Shown in pieces: positions 44,650 through 53,510 of a stretch of 64,000 bases of DNA. The position numbers were made by a program, and so were the translations under genes. Below the pieces are notes generated by a model that was not told the DNA's origin, made no database searches, and saw only the letters and a program-made list of their open reading frames with translations. This stretch comes from an uncultured Ruminococcus sp. (lineage in GTDB: Bacteria; Bacillota; Clostridia; Oscillospirales; Acutalibacteraceae), in contig CADCNI010000007.1 in the NCBI GenBank assembly GCA_902802795.1, positions 62,001 through 126,000 of the forward strand, in the 5' to 3' direction. Numbering within the stretch: position 1 is the stretch's first letter; each line of letters begins with the position of its first letter.

Positions 44650-47600
44650 TTATTCCCCGCTGACGGTCACTTTGCATTTCGCACTGCATCCGCTTCCGGT
44701 TTCCACGACAATATAGCAGGTTCCCTCCCCCACCGCCGTAATCAGTCCGTCATTGCGTACCGTAGCGACTTTTTCGTCTGTAGAATGCCAGTTCACATTA
44801 TCGTTGCAGTCGGACGGAGACATGCTGTACATCAGGGAATCGGTTCCGCCGGGGGTGAGTGAAAGACTGCTTTTTCTCAGCTTGACAGATTTGGCCTTTT
44901 TTATCACCCTTATGTCAAATACCGCTGTCACCGCCTCACCCGTCACGTCGTTGACCGCCTTCGCGGTAATGACCGCGGTACCGGGCGACTTGCCTTTGAC
45001 CGACCCGTTTTCTGTCACGTAAGCAATTTCTTCGTTGTCAGAATGCCATTCGATCCTGTCGGTGGTATTGTCCGGCGTGAGTCTGACATTCAGCACCGTC
45101 ACCTCACCGATATAGATTTCGGATTTTCCGCCCGTGATCTCCACCGATTGGGCCGGCTGCCTGACGGACACCTGACACTTGGAAATCAGGTCGCCGCCCG
45201 TCTTGCAGTTAATGATGCAGCTTCCCACACCTACCGCCGTTACAATGCCGTTTTCATCCACTGAGGCTACCGCCTCATTGGTGGAGCTCCACAGGCATTT
45301 ATCCGTTGTTGCGGGGGTATAGGACGGAAAGATAACCGCATTTAGTTTGTATGTGTCGCCCCGGTTGAGAAGCAGTTTTTTTACATCAATGCTCAGAAGC
45401 TCCGCCTTTGTCAGCACCGTCACCTGGCACTGGGCTGTCAGGCCGTTTGCCGTGAAAGCATACACCGTGGCGCTGCCAAAGGAAACGCCTTTCACTTTTC
45501 CCTTGGAATTCACCGAAACAACCGTGGGATCGGAAGAACGCCACATAACGGACTGACGTGACTGCGAAGGAGACACTTCGGCCTCCAGCGTGAATTCCTT
45601 TCCCTGATAGACTTCTCGCTTATCCTGACTGATCGACAGTTTTTCGGCCGGAAGCACACAACGAACGCTGACAGAGGATTGGAGACCGCTCGCCGATTCC
45701 GCCGTAATTTCACAGACTCCCTGCGAAACGCCAGTCATCCTTCCCTTCTCGTCCACCGAAATGATATTGGGATTTTCGCTTTTCCAAGTCACTTTGTCGC
45801 GTGACTTTTTGGGAAGCAGCCTGACTTCCGTAGCAAGACTTTGTCCTACCGCCAGTTCCTCTATAGGAACCGTCAGGGACAAAGCTGACGGTTTTTGGCA
45901 AACCGTCATATAAAAATGATTCTCACTGCCGTCGGGAAGACAGCAAATGATATTGGCGTTCCCGCTTCTGATAGCCGTCACTTGTCCGTCATTGCTCACT
46001 ACCGCGACAGAAGGATCGGACGTGTACCAATATTTATCCGACGCAAGCAGCGGATCCAAAAACTGATTGACAATGGAATTGAGTTCTACGGTTTCTCCAC
46101 AGTATATCTGACGTGTATCAGACGATGTTATTACATCCGAAGACGTCTCGTCCTTTGTGATCACTCGAACGCTGACCACCACGGGGTCAAAGCCCTCTGC
46201 CGATGCCGTGATTTCTGTCGTCCCCTCCGAAAGAGCGGTGACTGAGCCCTCGCTGACGGTTGCCACCGACGGCTCAGAGGATTCCCAGACAAGCGGCGCT
46301 TTTTTTCCTGCCACAAAGGACGGAATAAGCTCGAACCGCATTCCCTCGGCCAGCACGATACGCTCGCTGTTCAGCAAAAGTGTTCGCTGATAGGCGATAA
46401 ACGGAATTTCATGCGTGGCACAGTACAGCTCAGCCGTATCTCCTGCCGTACCATATACGCGCAGATAGGGTTCTCCCTTCAACTCGTCTCCGGAAAAATA
46501 ACATCCAAACGGCAGGCTGCCGAGTTTTTCCGTTTTAGCCGGCAAATAGAATTCAGTGATATCGGTGCAGTTCAGAAAAGCGGCCGTCCCGATTTTTTCC
46601 ACACTGTCAGGAATGGAGACGCCGCTGAGTCCGGTGCATCCCTGAAACGCGAAATCTCTTATCCGTCGGGTTCCCTTTGCCATTTTGAATGTGCCGGAAG
46701 CACCCTGGGGACAAAACACCAATTCCTCCCCGTCCTTGCTGTAGAGGGCTCCCCCCTTGACGCAGAAGACGGCGTTGTCTTCTTCCACCGACAGCGAACC
46801 AAGCGCGGTACAGCCGTCGAAAGCGCAAAGGCCAAGGCTTTTCAGTTCTCCGCCGCATGTCACCTTGCGCAGCGAGACACACCCGCGAAATGCCAGTCCT
46901 CCGATAGAGGCAACATGGTTCATCTCCGCCTCGCTCAGTGACGAGCATCCTTCAAAAGCCGACGCACCCACAGACGTCACATTGGAAAAGGCGACGCTTT
47001 CCAATGCCTCACAACCGCGAAACGTATCGTTTGACAATTCTTTCAGGCCGCTTCCCATCGATACGGCGGTCAGCGCGGTACATCCCTGAAAGGCGCCTGC
47101 TCCCAGCGTTTGCAGGCTGTCGGGCAGCTCTACCGACGTCATGGCGGCACAGCCGCGGAATGCCGCGTTGCCTACCTGCTCCAGTTCTTCCCCGAAAGTC
47201 ACATTTTCCAGCAGTGTACACTTGTCAAAGGCATTGTCCCCGATGCTGCGCAGTGATGAGGAAAGCCGCAGCTTCACAAGATGACGGCACCCGCTGAAAG
47301 CATAGCTCCCGATTCTGGTCACTCCATCGGACAGGTTCATCTCCGTCAAAGAGAAACAGCCGTAAAACGCCCCTTCTCCGATATTTCGCAACGTGGACGG
47401 CACAGTGGCGGTTTGCAGCCCGACACAACCCTGAAAGGCATATTTTCCGATATCGGTCACACCTTCGGGAACGGTCACAGCCGTGAGATACCGGCTGCCG
47501 CAAAACGCTTCCCGTCCGACAGACCGAACCGACAGCCCTCCCAGCTTTTCAGGAATTTCCAGCGTCAGGGCGTTGCCGTCATAGCCGGTAACGGACGCGT

Positions 47601-47829
47601 AAATCTGCCCGTCACTGTCGGCATAGGAGGAATAGACCCAGTTGCCCTCCTTCATATTGACAGCCGTAGCGATGGCCGTTGCGTGCGGTTCGGTCAGCGC
47701 GCCAGCGTGTACGACAGACGGTGCACCATCCATCCCGCTCCCCGTGTACATCACCATGGCAACTATCAGGAAAAGTCCCGCCAAAGCCGCCTTTTTTGCT
47801 TTATTATGCATTACAAAACCAATCAGCAT
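44650..47829 (-). CDS. Large surface protein with BspA-like LRR and bacterial Ig-like domains
   Basis: The 1059-residue exported protein has a signal peptide (KKAALAGLFLIVAMVMY) and about 14 BspA-type leucine-rich repeats (about 60-440; motif GCTALTAV and IGDNAFDKC). Seven Big_2 Ig-like domains follow (about 470-1055; each ending like GTAVITAKA). There is no LPxTG, SLH or other anchor visible at the end (CKVTVSGE), so it may be released or bound otherwise. Such proteins mediate adhesion or binding. GGAGGG precedes the ATG at 8 nt. Confidence 0.88.
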   Translation of the reverse strand: MLIGFVMHNKAKKAALAGLFLIVAMVMYTGSGMDGAPSVVHAGALTEPHATAIATAVNMKEGNWVYSSYADSDGQIYASVTGYDGNALTLEIPEKLGGLSVRSVGREAFCGSRYLTAVTVPEGVTDIGKYAFQGCVGLQTATVPSTLRNIGEGAFYGCFSLTEMNLSDGVTRIGSYAFSGCRHLVKLRLSSSLRSIGDNAFDKCTLLENVTFGEELEQVGNAAFRGCAAMTSVELPDSLQTLGAGAFQGCTALTAVSMGSGLKELSNDTFRGCEALESVAFSNVTSVGASAFEGCSSLSEAEMNHVASIGGLAFRGCVSLRKVTCGGELKSLGLCAFDGCTALGSLSVEEDNAVFCVKGGALYSKDGEELVFCPQGASGTFKMAKGTRRIRDFAFQGCTGLSGVSIPDSVEKIGTAAFLNCTDITEFYLPAKTEKLGSLPFGCYFSGDELKGEPYLRVYGTAGDTAELYCATHEIPFIAYQRTLLLNSERIVLAEGMRFELIPSFVAGKKAPLVWESSEPSVATVSEGSVTALSEGTTEITASAEGFDPVVVSVRVITKDETSSDVITSSDTRQIYCGETVELNSIVNQFLDPLLASDKYWYTSDPSVAVVSNDGQVTAIRSGNANIICCLPDGSENHFYMTVCQKPSALSLTVPIEELAVGQSLATEVRLLPKKSRDKVTWKSENPNIISVDEKGRMTGVSQGVCEITAESASGLQSSVSVRCVLPAEKLSISQDKREVYQGKEFTLEAEVSPSQSRQSVMWRSSDPTVVSVNSKGKVKGVSFGSATVYAFTANGLTAQCQVTVLTKAELLSIDVKKLLLNRGDTYKLNAVIFPSYTPATTDKCLWSSTNEAVASVDENGIVTAVGVGSCIINCKTGGDLISKCQVSVRQPAQSVEITGGKSEIYIGEVTVLNVRLTPDNTTDRIEWHSDNEEIAYVTENGSVKGKSPGTAVITAKAVNDVTGEAVTAVFDIRVIKKAKSVKLRKSSLSLTPGGTDSLMYSMSPSDCNDNVNWHSTDEKVATVRNDGLITAVGEGTCYIVVETGSGCSAKCKVTVSGE

Positions 47830-48048
47830 CCATCATTCCCTCCGTCATTTGATTGGAAATCTTTCAAACAAACACAAAAATATCACATTTCACATACGCA
47901 TTATCATCATTATATACCATATTTTTAAATTGTCAACGAACCACACACAAAACTTAAAATTCATGGGACAAAATTAAAACTAATTTAATAATTCTATATT
48001 ATTGTAAACATATTATTTCGATACTCTGTTTATCCCGGTGATTTTTTT

Positions 48049-49188
48049 ATGAAAATTCTGATTTTATCCTGCAACATGGGCGAAGGTCATAACACGGCCG
48101 GACGCGCCGTCTACGAAAAATTCTGTCAGATGGGCGTGGAATGTGATTTTGAGGACGCGCTCGCCATTGCGGGCATGAAAGTGTCCCGTGCCGTCAACAA
48201 TACCTATGTCGGCATCACCACGTCGATTCCGGGGATGTTCGGCTGGATTTATTCAGTGGGTCGCGCGGTCAGCGATCTCAACACCAACACGCTGCACGTC
48301 AAATCCCCCGTGTACGCTGCGAATGCGCTGTATCGCAAAAAGCTGGCGGCTTTCATCCGGCAGGGCGGCTATGATGTGGCGGTATTTTCCCATCTCTTCC
48401 CCGCCGAATGCCTCACTTCGCTGCGCAAACACGGCATGATTGACATTCCCTTTGTCAACATCGCCACCGATTACACCTGCATTCCTTTCTGGGAGGAAAC
48501 CAAGCCGGATTATTTCGTCATTCCCCACCCTGACTTAGCGGAAGATTTCTCCTCCAAAGGCATTCCCAGCGAAACGCTGCTGCCTTTCGGCATTCCCGTC
48601 AGCGACAAATTCAAACAAAAGACCGACCGCGCTACGGCGCGTCGGGAGCTGGGTCTGCCGCAGGACAAGCCTATTCTGCTGCTGATGTCGGGCAGTATGG
48701 GCTTCGGGCATCTTGAAGACCTGACGCGGTCGCTGCTGCGCCAATTCAGCAACAACGCGCAGATCATTCTCCTTTGCGGTCGCAACAAGGCCATGCGTTC
48801 CCATCTCGCCAAGGTGTTTGACGGACAGGACAATATTCTGCTTCAGCCTTTCACACAACAGGTGGCGCTTTTTATGGACGCGGCCGACATGGTATTCACC
48901 AAGCCGGGGGGACTGACCTCCACCGAAGCGGCCGTCAAAAACACGCTGCTGGTTCACACCGATCCGATTCCCGGCTGCGAAACCATCAACGTCGCTTTCT
49001 TCGGCAGGCTGGGACTTTCCGTAAGCAGCCCCGAACCGGGAAACTGCGATGTGCTGGCGCTGGTCGCTTATAACCTGTGGCTTGACAAAGATGCGCAGGA
49101 GGCGATGCTGGCGGCACAGCGAAAGCACATCAATCCCAACGCGGCGGAGGATATCTGCCGCTTTATACTCAATAATTTCTCAAATTAA
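48049..49188 (+). CDS. Processive diacylglycerol glycosyltransferase (UgtP/MGDG synthase family)
   Basis: The 379-residue GT28-family product starts MKILILSCNMGEGHNTAGRA, the MGDG-synthase motif, and has a GT-B C-terminal half with LLLMSGSMGFGHLEDL and FTKPGGLTSTEA (donor binding). It glucosylates or galactosylates diacylglycerol to make membrane glycolipids and the lipoteichoic acid anchor. UDP-glucose from galU, encoded nearby, is the likely donor. The next gene in the same direction is a PlsY-like acyltransferase, which fits lipid synthesis. Confidence 0.9.
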   Translation: MKILILSCNMGEGHNTAGRAVYEKFCQMGVECDFEDALAIAGMKVSRAVNNTYVGITTSIPGMFGWIYSVGRAVSDLNTNTLHVKSPVYAANALYRKKLAAFIRQGGYDVAVFSHLFPAECLTSLRKHGMIDIPFVNIATDYTCIPFWEETKPDYFVIPHPDLAEDFSSKGIPSETLLPFGIPVSDKFKQKTDRATARRELGLPQDKPILLLMSGSMGFGHLEDLTRSLLRQFSNNAQIILLCGRNKAMRSHLAKVFDGQDNILLQPFTQQVALFMDAADMVFTKPGGLTSTEAAVKNTLLVHTDPIPGCETINVAFFGRLGLSVSSPEPGNCDVLALVAYNLWLDKDAQEAMLAAQRKHINPNAAEDICRFILNNFSN

Positions 49189-49224
49189 TCACATGAAACG
49201 GATGACAAATCCGCCGGAATATGG

Positions 49225-49230
49225 TATAAT
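49225..49230 (+). promoter_or_regulatory. Extended -10 for the plsY-like gene
   Basis: TGGTATAAT ends at 49230, about 100 bp before the plsY-like start. The -35 region is weak. A GTTGACGGAG and GATCAACGGC inverted repeat follows in the leader. Confidence 0.45.
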
Positions 49231-49331
49231 GTTCGACAGTCATCGGACGAGTCAAAGCGTTGACGGAGCCACCTGTCGGCGGATCAACGGCTTGACGGGC
49301 TTTCCCTGTTCCGGCTGACGGAGGCTTTTCT

Positions 49332-49991
49332 ATGGCACATTACATATTATGGACTGCCGTGGGATTCTTCTCAGGGAGCGTAATGTACAGCTATCTGATT
49401 CCTAAATGGCTATACCAAAAGGATATTACCCAGATCAGCAAGGACGGCAACCCCGGCTGCGGCAATGTCTTTTCCTGCATCGGCATTCCCTGCGGCATAT
49501 TCTGTCTGCTGCTTGAACTGTTAAAAGGCACGGTACCGATCTGGCTGGCTTCCCGCAGTCTCGCGGCTGACAATCTGCTGTTTGCGGCCGTCATGGCATC
49601 CCCTGTGCTGGGACACGCTTTCAGCCCTATGCTGCACCGTCGCGGCGGCAAGGCTATCGCCGTCACTTTCGGCGTATTTCTCGGACTTCTGCCCGAAATG
49701 CGGATAGCTTTCTGGCTGGCTCTGCCGCTGGTGCTGTTTTCGACAGTAATCCGCATCTGCCCCCACAGCCTGCGGGTTATGATAAGCTATGCTGTCATGC
49801 TGTTTCTCACCGTAGGACTCGAATCCAACCGCGTCGCGTGGTTGGGCGCTTTGCTTGTCACAGCGACAGTGATATACAAACATCTCGGTGACTATCTCGG
49901 CCGCGAACAGCGGCAATTTGACATTTTTCTGTTTTCACACCGTCTGTTCGGACGGGAAACGCCGCAAACCGATGTTTCTCATTCCGGATAG
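49332..49991 (+). CDS. Glycerol-3-phosphate acyltransferase PlsY-like protein
   Basis: The 219-residue membrane protein has several helices and diverged versions of the PlsY loops: GNPGCGNVF (compare GNPGATNV) and GHAFSPMLHRRGGKAIA (compare GHxFPxFLxFxGGKGVA). PlsY acylates glycerol-3-phosphate from acyl phosphate. The substituted residues and the long polar C-terminus make a paralogue with altered function possible. GACGGAGG precedes the ATG. Confidence 0.7.
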   Translation: MAHYILWTAVGFFSGSVMYSYLIPKWLYQKDITQISKDGNPGCGNVFSCIGIPCGIFCLLLELLKGTVPIWLASRSLAADNLLFAAVMASPVLGHAFSPMLHRRGGKAIAVTFGVFLGLLPEMRIAFWLALPLVLFSTVIRICPHSLRVMISYAVMLFLTVGLESNRVAWLGALLVTATVIYKHLGDYLGREQRQFDIFLFSHRLFGRETPQTDVSHSG

Positions 49992-50025
49992 CGCGAAAGC
50001 ACCATCGAAAGGATTGGAACCTGTT

Positions 50026-50826
50026 ATGAAAAAATTAGGCTTTATCGGCGCGGGCAATATGGCGACCGCCATGATGAGCGGCGTGATTCGCAGCGGTATT
50101 TTCAGCGCGGACGAAATCATTATGTCTGACATCAGCGCGGCAAGACTTGACACACTGCGGGAGGAATACGGCGTATCCACCACCTCCGACAACACGGAAG
50201 TGGTCCAAAACGCGGAGGTCTTTCTGCTCGCGGTCAAGCCGCAGTATTACTCCGACGTGATCGCTGAAATTGCGCCCTATGTCACGGAGCAGCAGATCAT
50301 CATCACCATTGCGCCCGGACAGACGCTTGCTTCCCTTGCAGAACGATTTGGCAGCGACAAGTGCAAAATCATCCGCACCATGCCCAACACCCCCGCTATG
50401 GTGGGCGCAGGCATGACCGCCGTTACCCCCAACGCCAATGTCACGGAAGAAGAACTGACCTACGCCTGCCACATTCTCGGCGGCTTCGGTCTGACCGAGG
50501 TAATAAACGAACATCTGATGGATGCGGCGGTTTCAGTCAGCGGCAGTTCGCCCGCCTATGTATTTCTCTTCATCGAAGCCATGGCGGACGCGGCGGTCGC
50601 GGACGGTATGCCCCGTGCGCAGGCTTATCAGTTCGCGGCGCAGGCGGTCATGGGCAGTGCCAAAATGGTGCTGGAAACAGGCAAACACCCCGGCGAACTG
50701 AAAGATATGGTATGCTCCCCCGCCGGCACCACTATCGAAGCGGTGCGCGTTTTGGAAGAAAAAGGGCTGCGCAGCGCCGTCATGGAGGCCATGAGAGCCT
50801 GCACCCGCAAAGCCAAAGGGATGTAA
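50026..50826 (+). CDS. proC: Pyrroline-5-carboxylate reductase
   Basis: The roughly 266-residue protein has the N-terminal NAD(P) motif KLGFIGAGNMATAMMSG, VKPQYY and RTMPNTPAMVGAGM, and the C-terminal GSSPAYVFLFIEAMADAAV and GMPRAQAY dimerisation signature. It makes the last step of proline synthesis. ATG 50026 is preceded by AAGGA; a longer frame from 49888 overlaps the previous gene and lacks family support. Confidence 0.95.
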   Translation: MKKLGFIGAGNMATAMMSGVIRSGIFSADEIIMSDISAARLDTLREEYGVSTTSDNTEVVQNAEVFLLAVKPQYYSDVIAEIAPYVTEQQIIITIAPGQTLASLAERFGSDKCKIIRTMPNTPAMVGAGMTAVTPNANVTEEELTYACHILGGFGLTEVINEHLMDAAVSVSGSSPAYVFLFIEAMADAAVADGMPRAQAYQFAAQAVMGSAKMVLETGKHPGELKDMVCSPAGTTIEAVRVLEEKGLRSAVMEAMRACTRKAKGM

Positions 50827-50860
50827 CAATACAAAATCAATAACGAAATGAGGCGTTACC

Positions 50861-51427
50861 ATGAGTACCCTAAATAATCCGGTTCTGAAAGCCATTGCCA
50901 ATCGGCGCAGCACCCGCGGTTTTGCCGAAACGCCGCTCACACAGGAACAGCTTGACGCGCTGATGACAGCCGCCACCGCTTCCCCTTCCGCCATCAACCT
51001 GCAATCGTGGCATTTTACCTTCTGCTCTGACCAAGCCGCCATCATAGAATTGGAGCAGGAAGTGAACCGCCTCATCATGTCGGGCAGCGATGAAGGCGCC
51101 AAACAGCGCATGATGGCCCGCAACGGCAAAGCGTTTTACAACGCGCCCACCGTCATTTTTATTTCTTCCGACGCACAGAGCGTGTGGAGCGCCCTGGACG
51201 CGGGAATTGCCGCCGAAAATCTCGCGCTGGCGGCTTATTCGATGGGCCTTGGTTCGGTCATTATCGGCATGTGCAAGCGGGCCTTTGAAGGAGAAAACGG
51301 CGCGGTCTTTGCCGAAAAACTGCATTTCCCGGAGGGACACAAGTTTTCCCTTGCCGTGGCGGTCGGCGTTCCCACTGTCACCAAGGAAGCCCACCCGGTC
51401 GGAGACAACAAAATCACCGTCATGTAA
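50861..51427 (+). CDS. Nitroreductase family protein
   Basis: The 188-residue FMN-binding protein starts with NRRSTRGFAETPLTQEQLDALM and ATASPSAINLQSWHF, then AENLALAAYSMGLGSVIIG. These are the flavin and dimer contacts of the NfsB-like family. It reduces nitro compounds or quinones with NAD(P)H. ATG follows GAGGCG and lies 34 bp after proC, so the two are probably co-transcribed. Confidence 0.92.
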   Translation: MSTLNNPVLKAIANRRSTRGFAETPLTQEQLDALMTAATASPSAINLQSWHFTFCSDQAAIIELEQEVNRLIMSGSDEGAKQRMMARNGKAFYNAPTVIFISSDAQSVWSALDAGIAAENLALAAYSMGLGSVIIGMCKRAFEGENGAVFAEKLHFPEGHKFSLAVAVGVPTVTKEAHPVGDNKITVM

Positions 51428-51495
51428 TGAATAATCTGCAAAACGCGCAGGCAGTCATCTGCTCCTTTACCGCCGAATCGGTGGAATACCGCTTT

Positions 51496-51588
51496 TATAG
51501 CAATCCAAATAATCAGGGAGACAAAAGGAGGCGATGATGGTGAGTGCAGGGCAAGGCGGAGGACGACGGTGGGCTGGCGCCCACCTAG
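51496..51588. mobile_element. MITE-A copy lacking its right end
   Basis: These 93 bp are identical to 35310-35402, including the left terminal repeat TATAGCAATCCAAA and the GGTGGGC/GCCCACC hairpin. The right terminal repeat is absent and replaced by the arm of a terminator hairpin. Perfect identity over 93 bp suggests recent spread or ongoing gene conversion. Confidence 0.85.
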
Positions 51589-51628
51589 ACGCGCTGTTTC
51601 CGAATCTTTTCGGTCACAGCGCGTTTTT
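51589..51628 (+). terminator. Intrinsic terminator after the nitroreductase
   Basis: ACGCGCTGT (51589-51597) pairs with ACAGCGCGT (51616-51624), then TTTTT. The MITE copy abuts its left arm, so it is inserted just before the terminator of the proC-nitroreductase unit. Confidence 0.8.
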
Positions 51629-51670
51629 CATTTTTACGATATTTGTCACCACTCGGGAACGATAAAAAAA

Positions 51671-52249
51671 TCAGTCCTCCGGCTCGAAGCCAACCTCATC
51701 TACAAAATCCTTGACCAGATGGCGATAGCGGTGATAAATTGCCTCGCCGACCTGAACGAGGTCTTCGTCATTCTCGTCGCCGCACAGCATGGCAAAGGCC
51801 TGCGCGACACGACGCTTAGGATCGCCGTCCCGACGGTAGGCAAGATAGTAAAAGGTAAAAGAACCTGTGGCGCTCATATCGTCATAGAGCTTGGGATCTT
51901 CTTTCTTGAGCGTGTCGTAAAACACATTCAGCGCCGTACCCACCAACGCCTTGCCGGGGATGTACTGCTCCAAACCGATAATCATAGAAAAAACCATCAG
52001 CATGCTTCTGTGGAGCAGCATGGAATCCTGATCGTCGGGCAGTGCAAATACACCCGAATTCAAATCCGGCATGCAGCGGTCAATCTCCATCACCAGCGAC
52101 GCGCCCAGCCGCATCGCGCGACGGATATTGCGGCTGCCCTTCTTTTCGTTCAGCAGCCTGACATATTCGCTGTCCTCCGGCACACGGTTTTCGTTGCTGT
52201 CCCCGCTGAAAATTTTTACGTCTCTGTCATCAGTAAAATCATTTGTCAT
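51671..52249 (-). CDS. Hypothetical protein (192 residues)
   Basis: The product is not recognised. It is probably cytosolic and helical, with SRNIRRAMRLGASLVMEIDR, a hydrophobic middle (SMLMVFSMIIGLEQYI) and a GSFTFYYLAYRRDGD segment; there is no signal peptide. ATG 52249 (MTNDFTDDRD) is chosen because GAGGTCGG precedes it; the frame extends 23 codons further upstream. A MITE lies just upstream of it. Confidence 0.6.
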   Translation of the reverse strand: MTNDFTDDRDVKIFSGDSNENRVPEDSEYVRLLNEKKGSRNIRRAMRLGASLVMEIDRCMPDLNSGVFALPDDQDSMLLHRSMLMVFSMIIGLEQYIPGKALVGTALNVFYDTLKKEDPKLYDDMSATGSFTFYYLAYRRDGDPKRRVAQAFAMLCGDENDEDLVQVGEAIYHRYRHLVKDFVDEVGFEPED

Positions 52250-52322
52250 CGTTCCGACCTCCGATTGTTTTTTTCTTGCCGAGGGCACGCATGCGCCCTT
52301 CATTTCAACCCAATTCATTTTA

Positions 52323-52483
52323 GAGCCTGTTTAGAATCTCTTCACGCACGGCTTGCTTGCATCTTTTGCGCCACATTTCGTGAATTTCACTTGCAATACG
52401 AAAGTATGGCGGCGTGAAATTCCCTTCATCTGGCGCAAAATCTGACGGCGCAATCCGCGCACGCCGAGATCCTAAACAGGCTC
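52323..52483. mobile_element. MITE-B (161 bp) with TTA target duplication
   Basis: The termini GAGCCTGTTTAGAATCTC and GAGATCCTAAACAGGCTC are inverted repeats with one mismatch. The arms continue into a long imperfect hairpin (TTTGCGCCA/TGGCGCAAA, GAATTTCAC/GTGAAATTC). It is flanked by TTA on both sides (52320-52322, 52484-52486), matching the TNA duplications of some IS5-family members. The right TTA is also the stop codon of the PHP gene. Confidence 0.82.
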
Positions 52484-53326
52484 TTAGTTCCAAAGCTGTG
52501 CCGATTTTTCCAGCAGCGCCGCGAGCTGTTCCTCACTTGTCGTACAGCTTCCCAGTGGTTTCAGTCGTCTGGTTTCGGTAAAGAATCCGTGAAAATCCGT
52601 ACCTCCCGTAAGCAGCAAATCATGCTGCTCCGCCGCTTGTTGAATGATATCCTTATGCGCAGACGTATTGTCCGGATGATGCAGCTCTATGCCGTGAATC
52701 CCTGCCCTGATCAGATCGTGCAATGAAGCGATACTGCCATACACAGACGGATGCGCCAGCACAATCACGCCACACGTCTCCCGCAAGACCTTCACCGCCT
52801 CCAGCGCGTCGTTATCCTCAAACGGAACAAAGCAGCTACCCGTCTTCGCGTGAAACAGCGACCGATACAGCTCCCCGTACATCTCGTTGACATAGCCCGC
52901 TTTCATCAGCGCCAGCATAATGTGTTGCTTGCCGACAAAACCGCTGCCGCTTACACCGTCCATCACTGCTTCCTCGGTGATGGGAAACTGATGTGCCACC
53001 AGTGCGGTCATCTTCATCACCGCCTCGGTGCGTGCTTTGGTTACCTTTGCGAGCAGTTCCGCCATTGCCTCGGGATATTTGCAGTTGTAGCAGAGCAGAT
53101 GAACCTTGTTGCCTCGTTCGCGGTCACGGCAGGAGCATTCCACCCCTTCGATCACCCGAATGCCGACCCTCTCCCCTATCTCATGCGCACGGTAATCACC
53201 CGCGTAATAATCGTGGTCGGTCAAGGCAACAGCGGACAGGTGCAGCCTCTTTGCCAGCCCCACAACGAATTCGGGCGTATCCGAACCATCCGACATGGTG
53301 GTATGGCAATGCAGATCGGCAGACAC
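52484..53326 (-). CDS. PHP-domain phosphoesterase
   Basis: The roughly 280-residue product has the four PHP metal-binding motifs: LHCHTTMSDGSD at the start, LTDHDYYAG, GVECSC with a later LAHPSVYG, and TGGTDFHG at the end. This arrangement matches small PHP phosphoesterases of the YciV/TrpH type (nucleoside 3',5'-bisphosphate or RNA 5' trimming). GTG 53326 follows AGGAAG at 7 nt and gives a normal N-terminus (MSADLHCHT). The stop codon lies in the MITE-B target duplication. Confidence 0.9.
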   Translation of the reverse strand: MSADLHCHTTMSDGSDTPEFVVGLAKRLHLSAVALTDHDYYAGDYRAHEIGERVGIRVIEGVECSCRDRERGNKVHLLCYNCKYPEAMAELLAKVTKARTEAVMKMTALVAHQFPITEEAVMDGVSGSGFVGKQHIMLALMKAGYVNEMYGELYRSLFHAKTGSCFVPFEDNDALEAVKVLRETCGVIVLAHPSVYGSIASLHDLIRAGIHGIELHHPDNTSAHKDIIQQAAEQHDLLLTGGTDFHGFFTETRRLKPLGSCTTSEEQLAALLEKSAQLWN

Positions 53327-53510
53327 ATCATCACTTCCTGTTGATAAAAAAGTCAAGCGCCGCACCTAATACTAATCTTACGACAGACGCAGCGCTTATT
53401 ATCATTATACACGATGAAGAAGCGGTTGACAAGAGAATTTTTATATTTTTTTTATAAAATTATATCAAAAAAATAAGCAAAAAATACCTCGCCTATGATT
53501 CGATTCACTC

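Larger units (their letters stand above)
51428..51670. other. Gap between convergent genes holding MITE-A and a terminator
   Basis: After the nitroreductase stop there are about 68 bp of unremarkable sequence, then the 93-bp MITE-A copy, a terminator, and about 40 bp to the end of the minus-strand gene. Confidence 0.6.
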
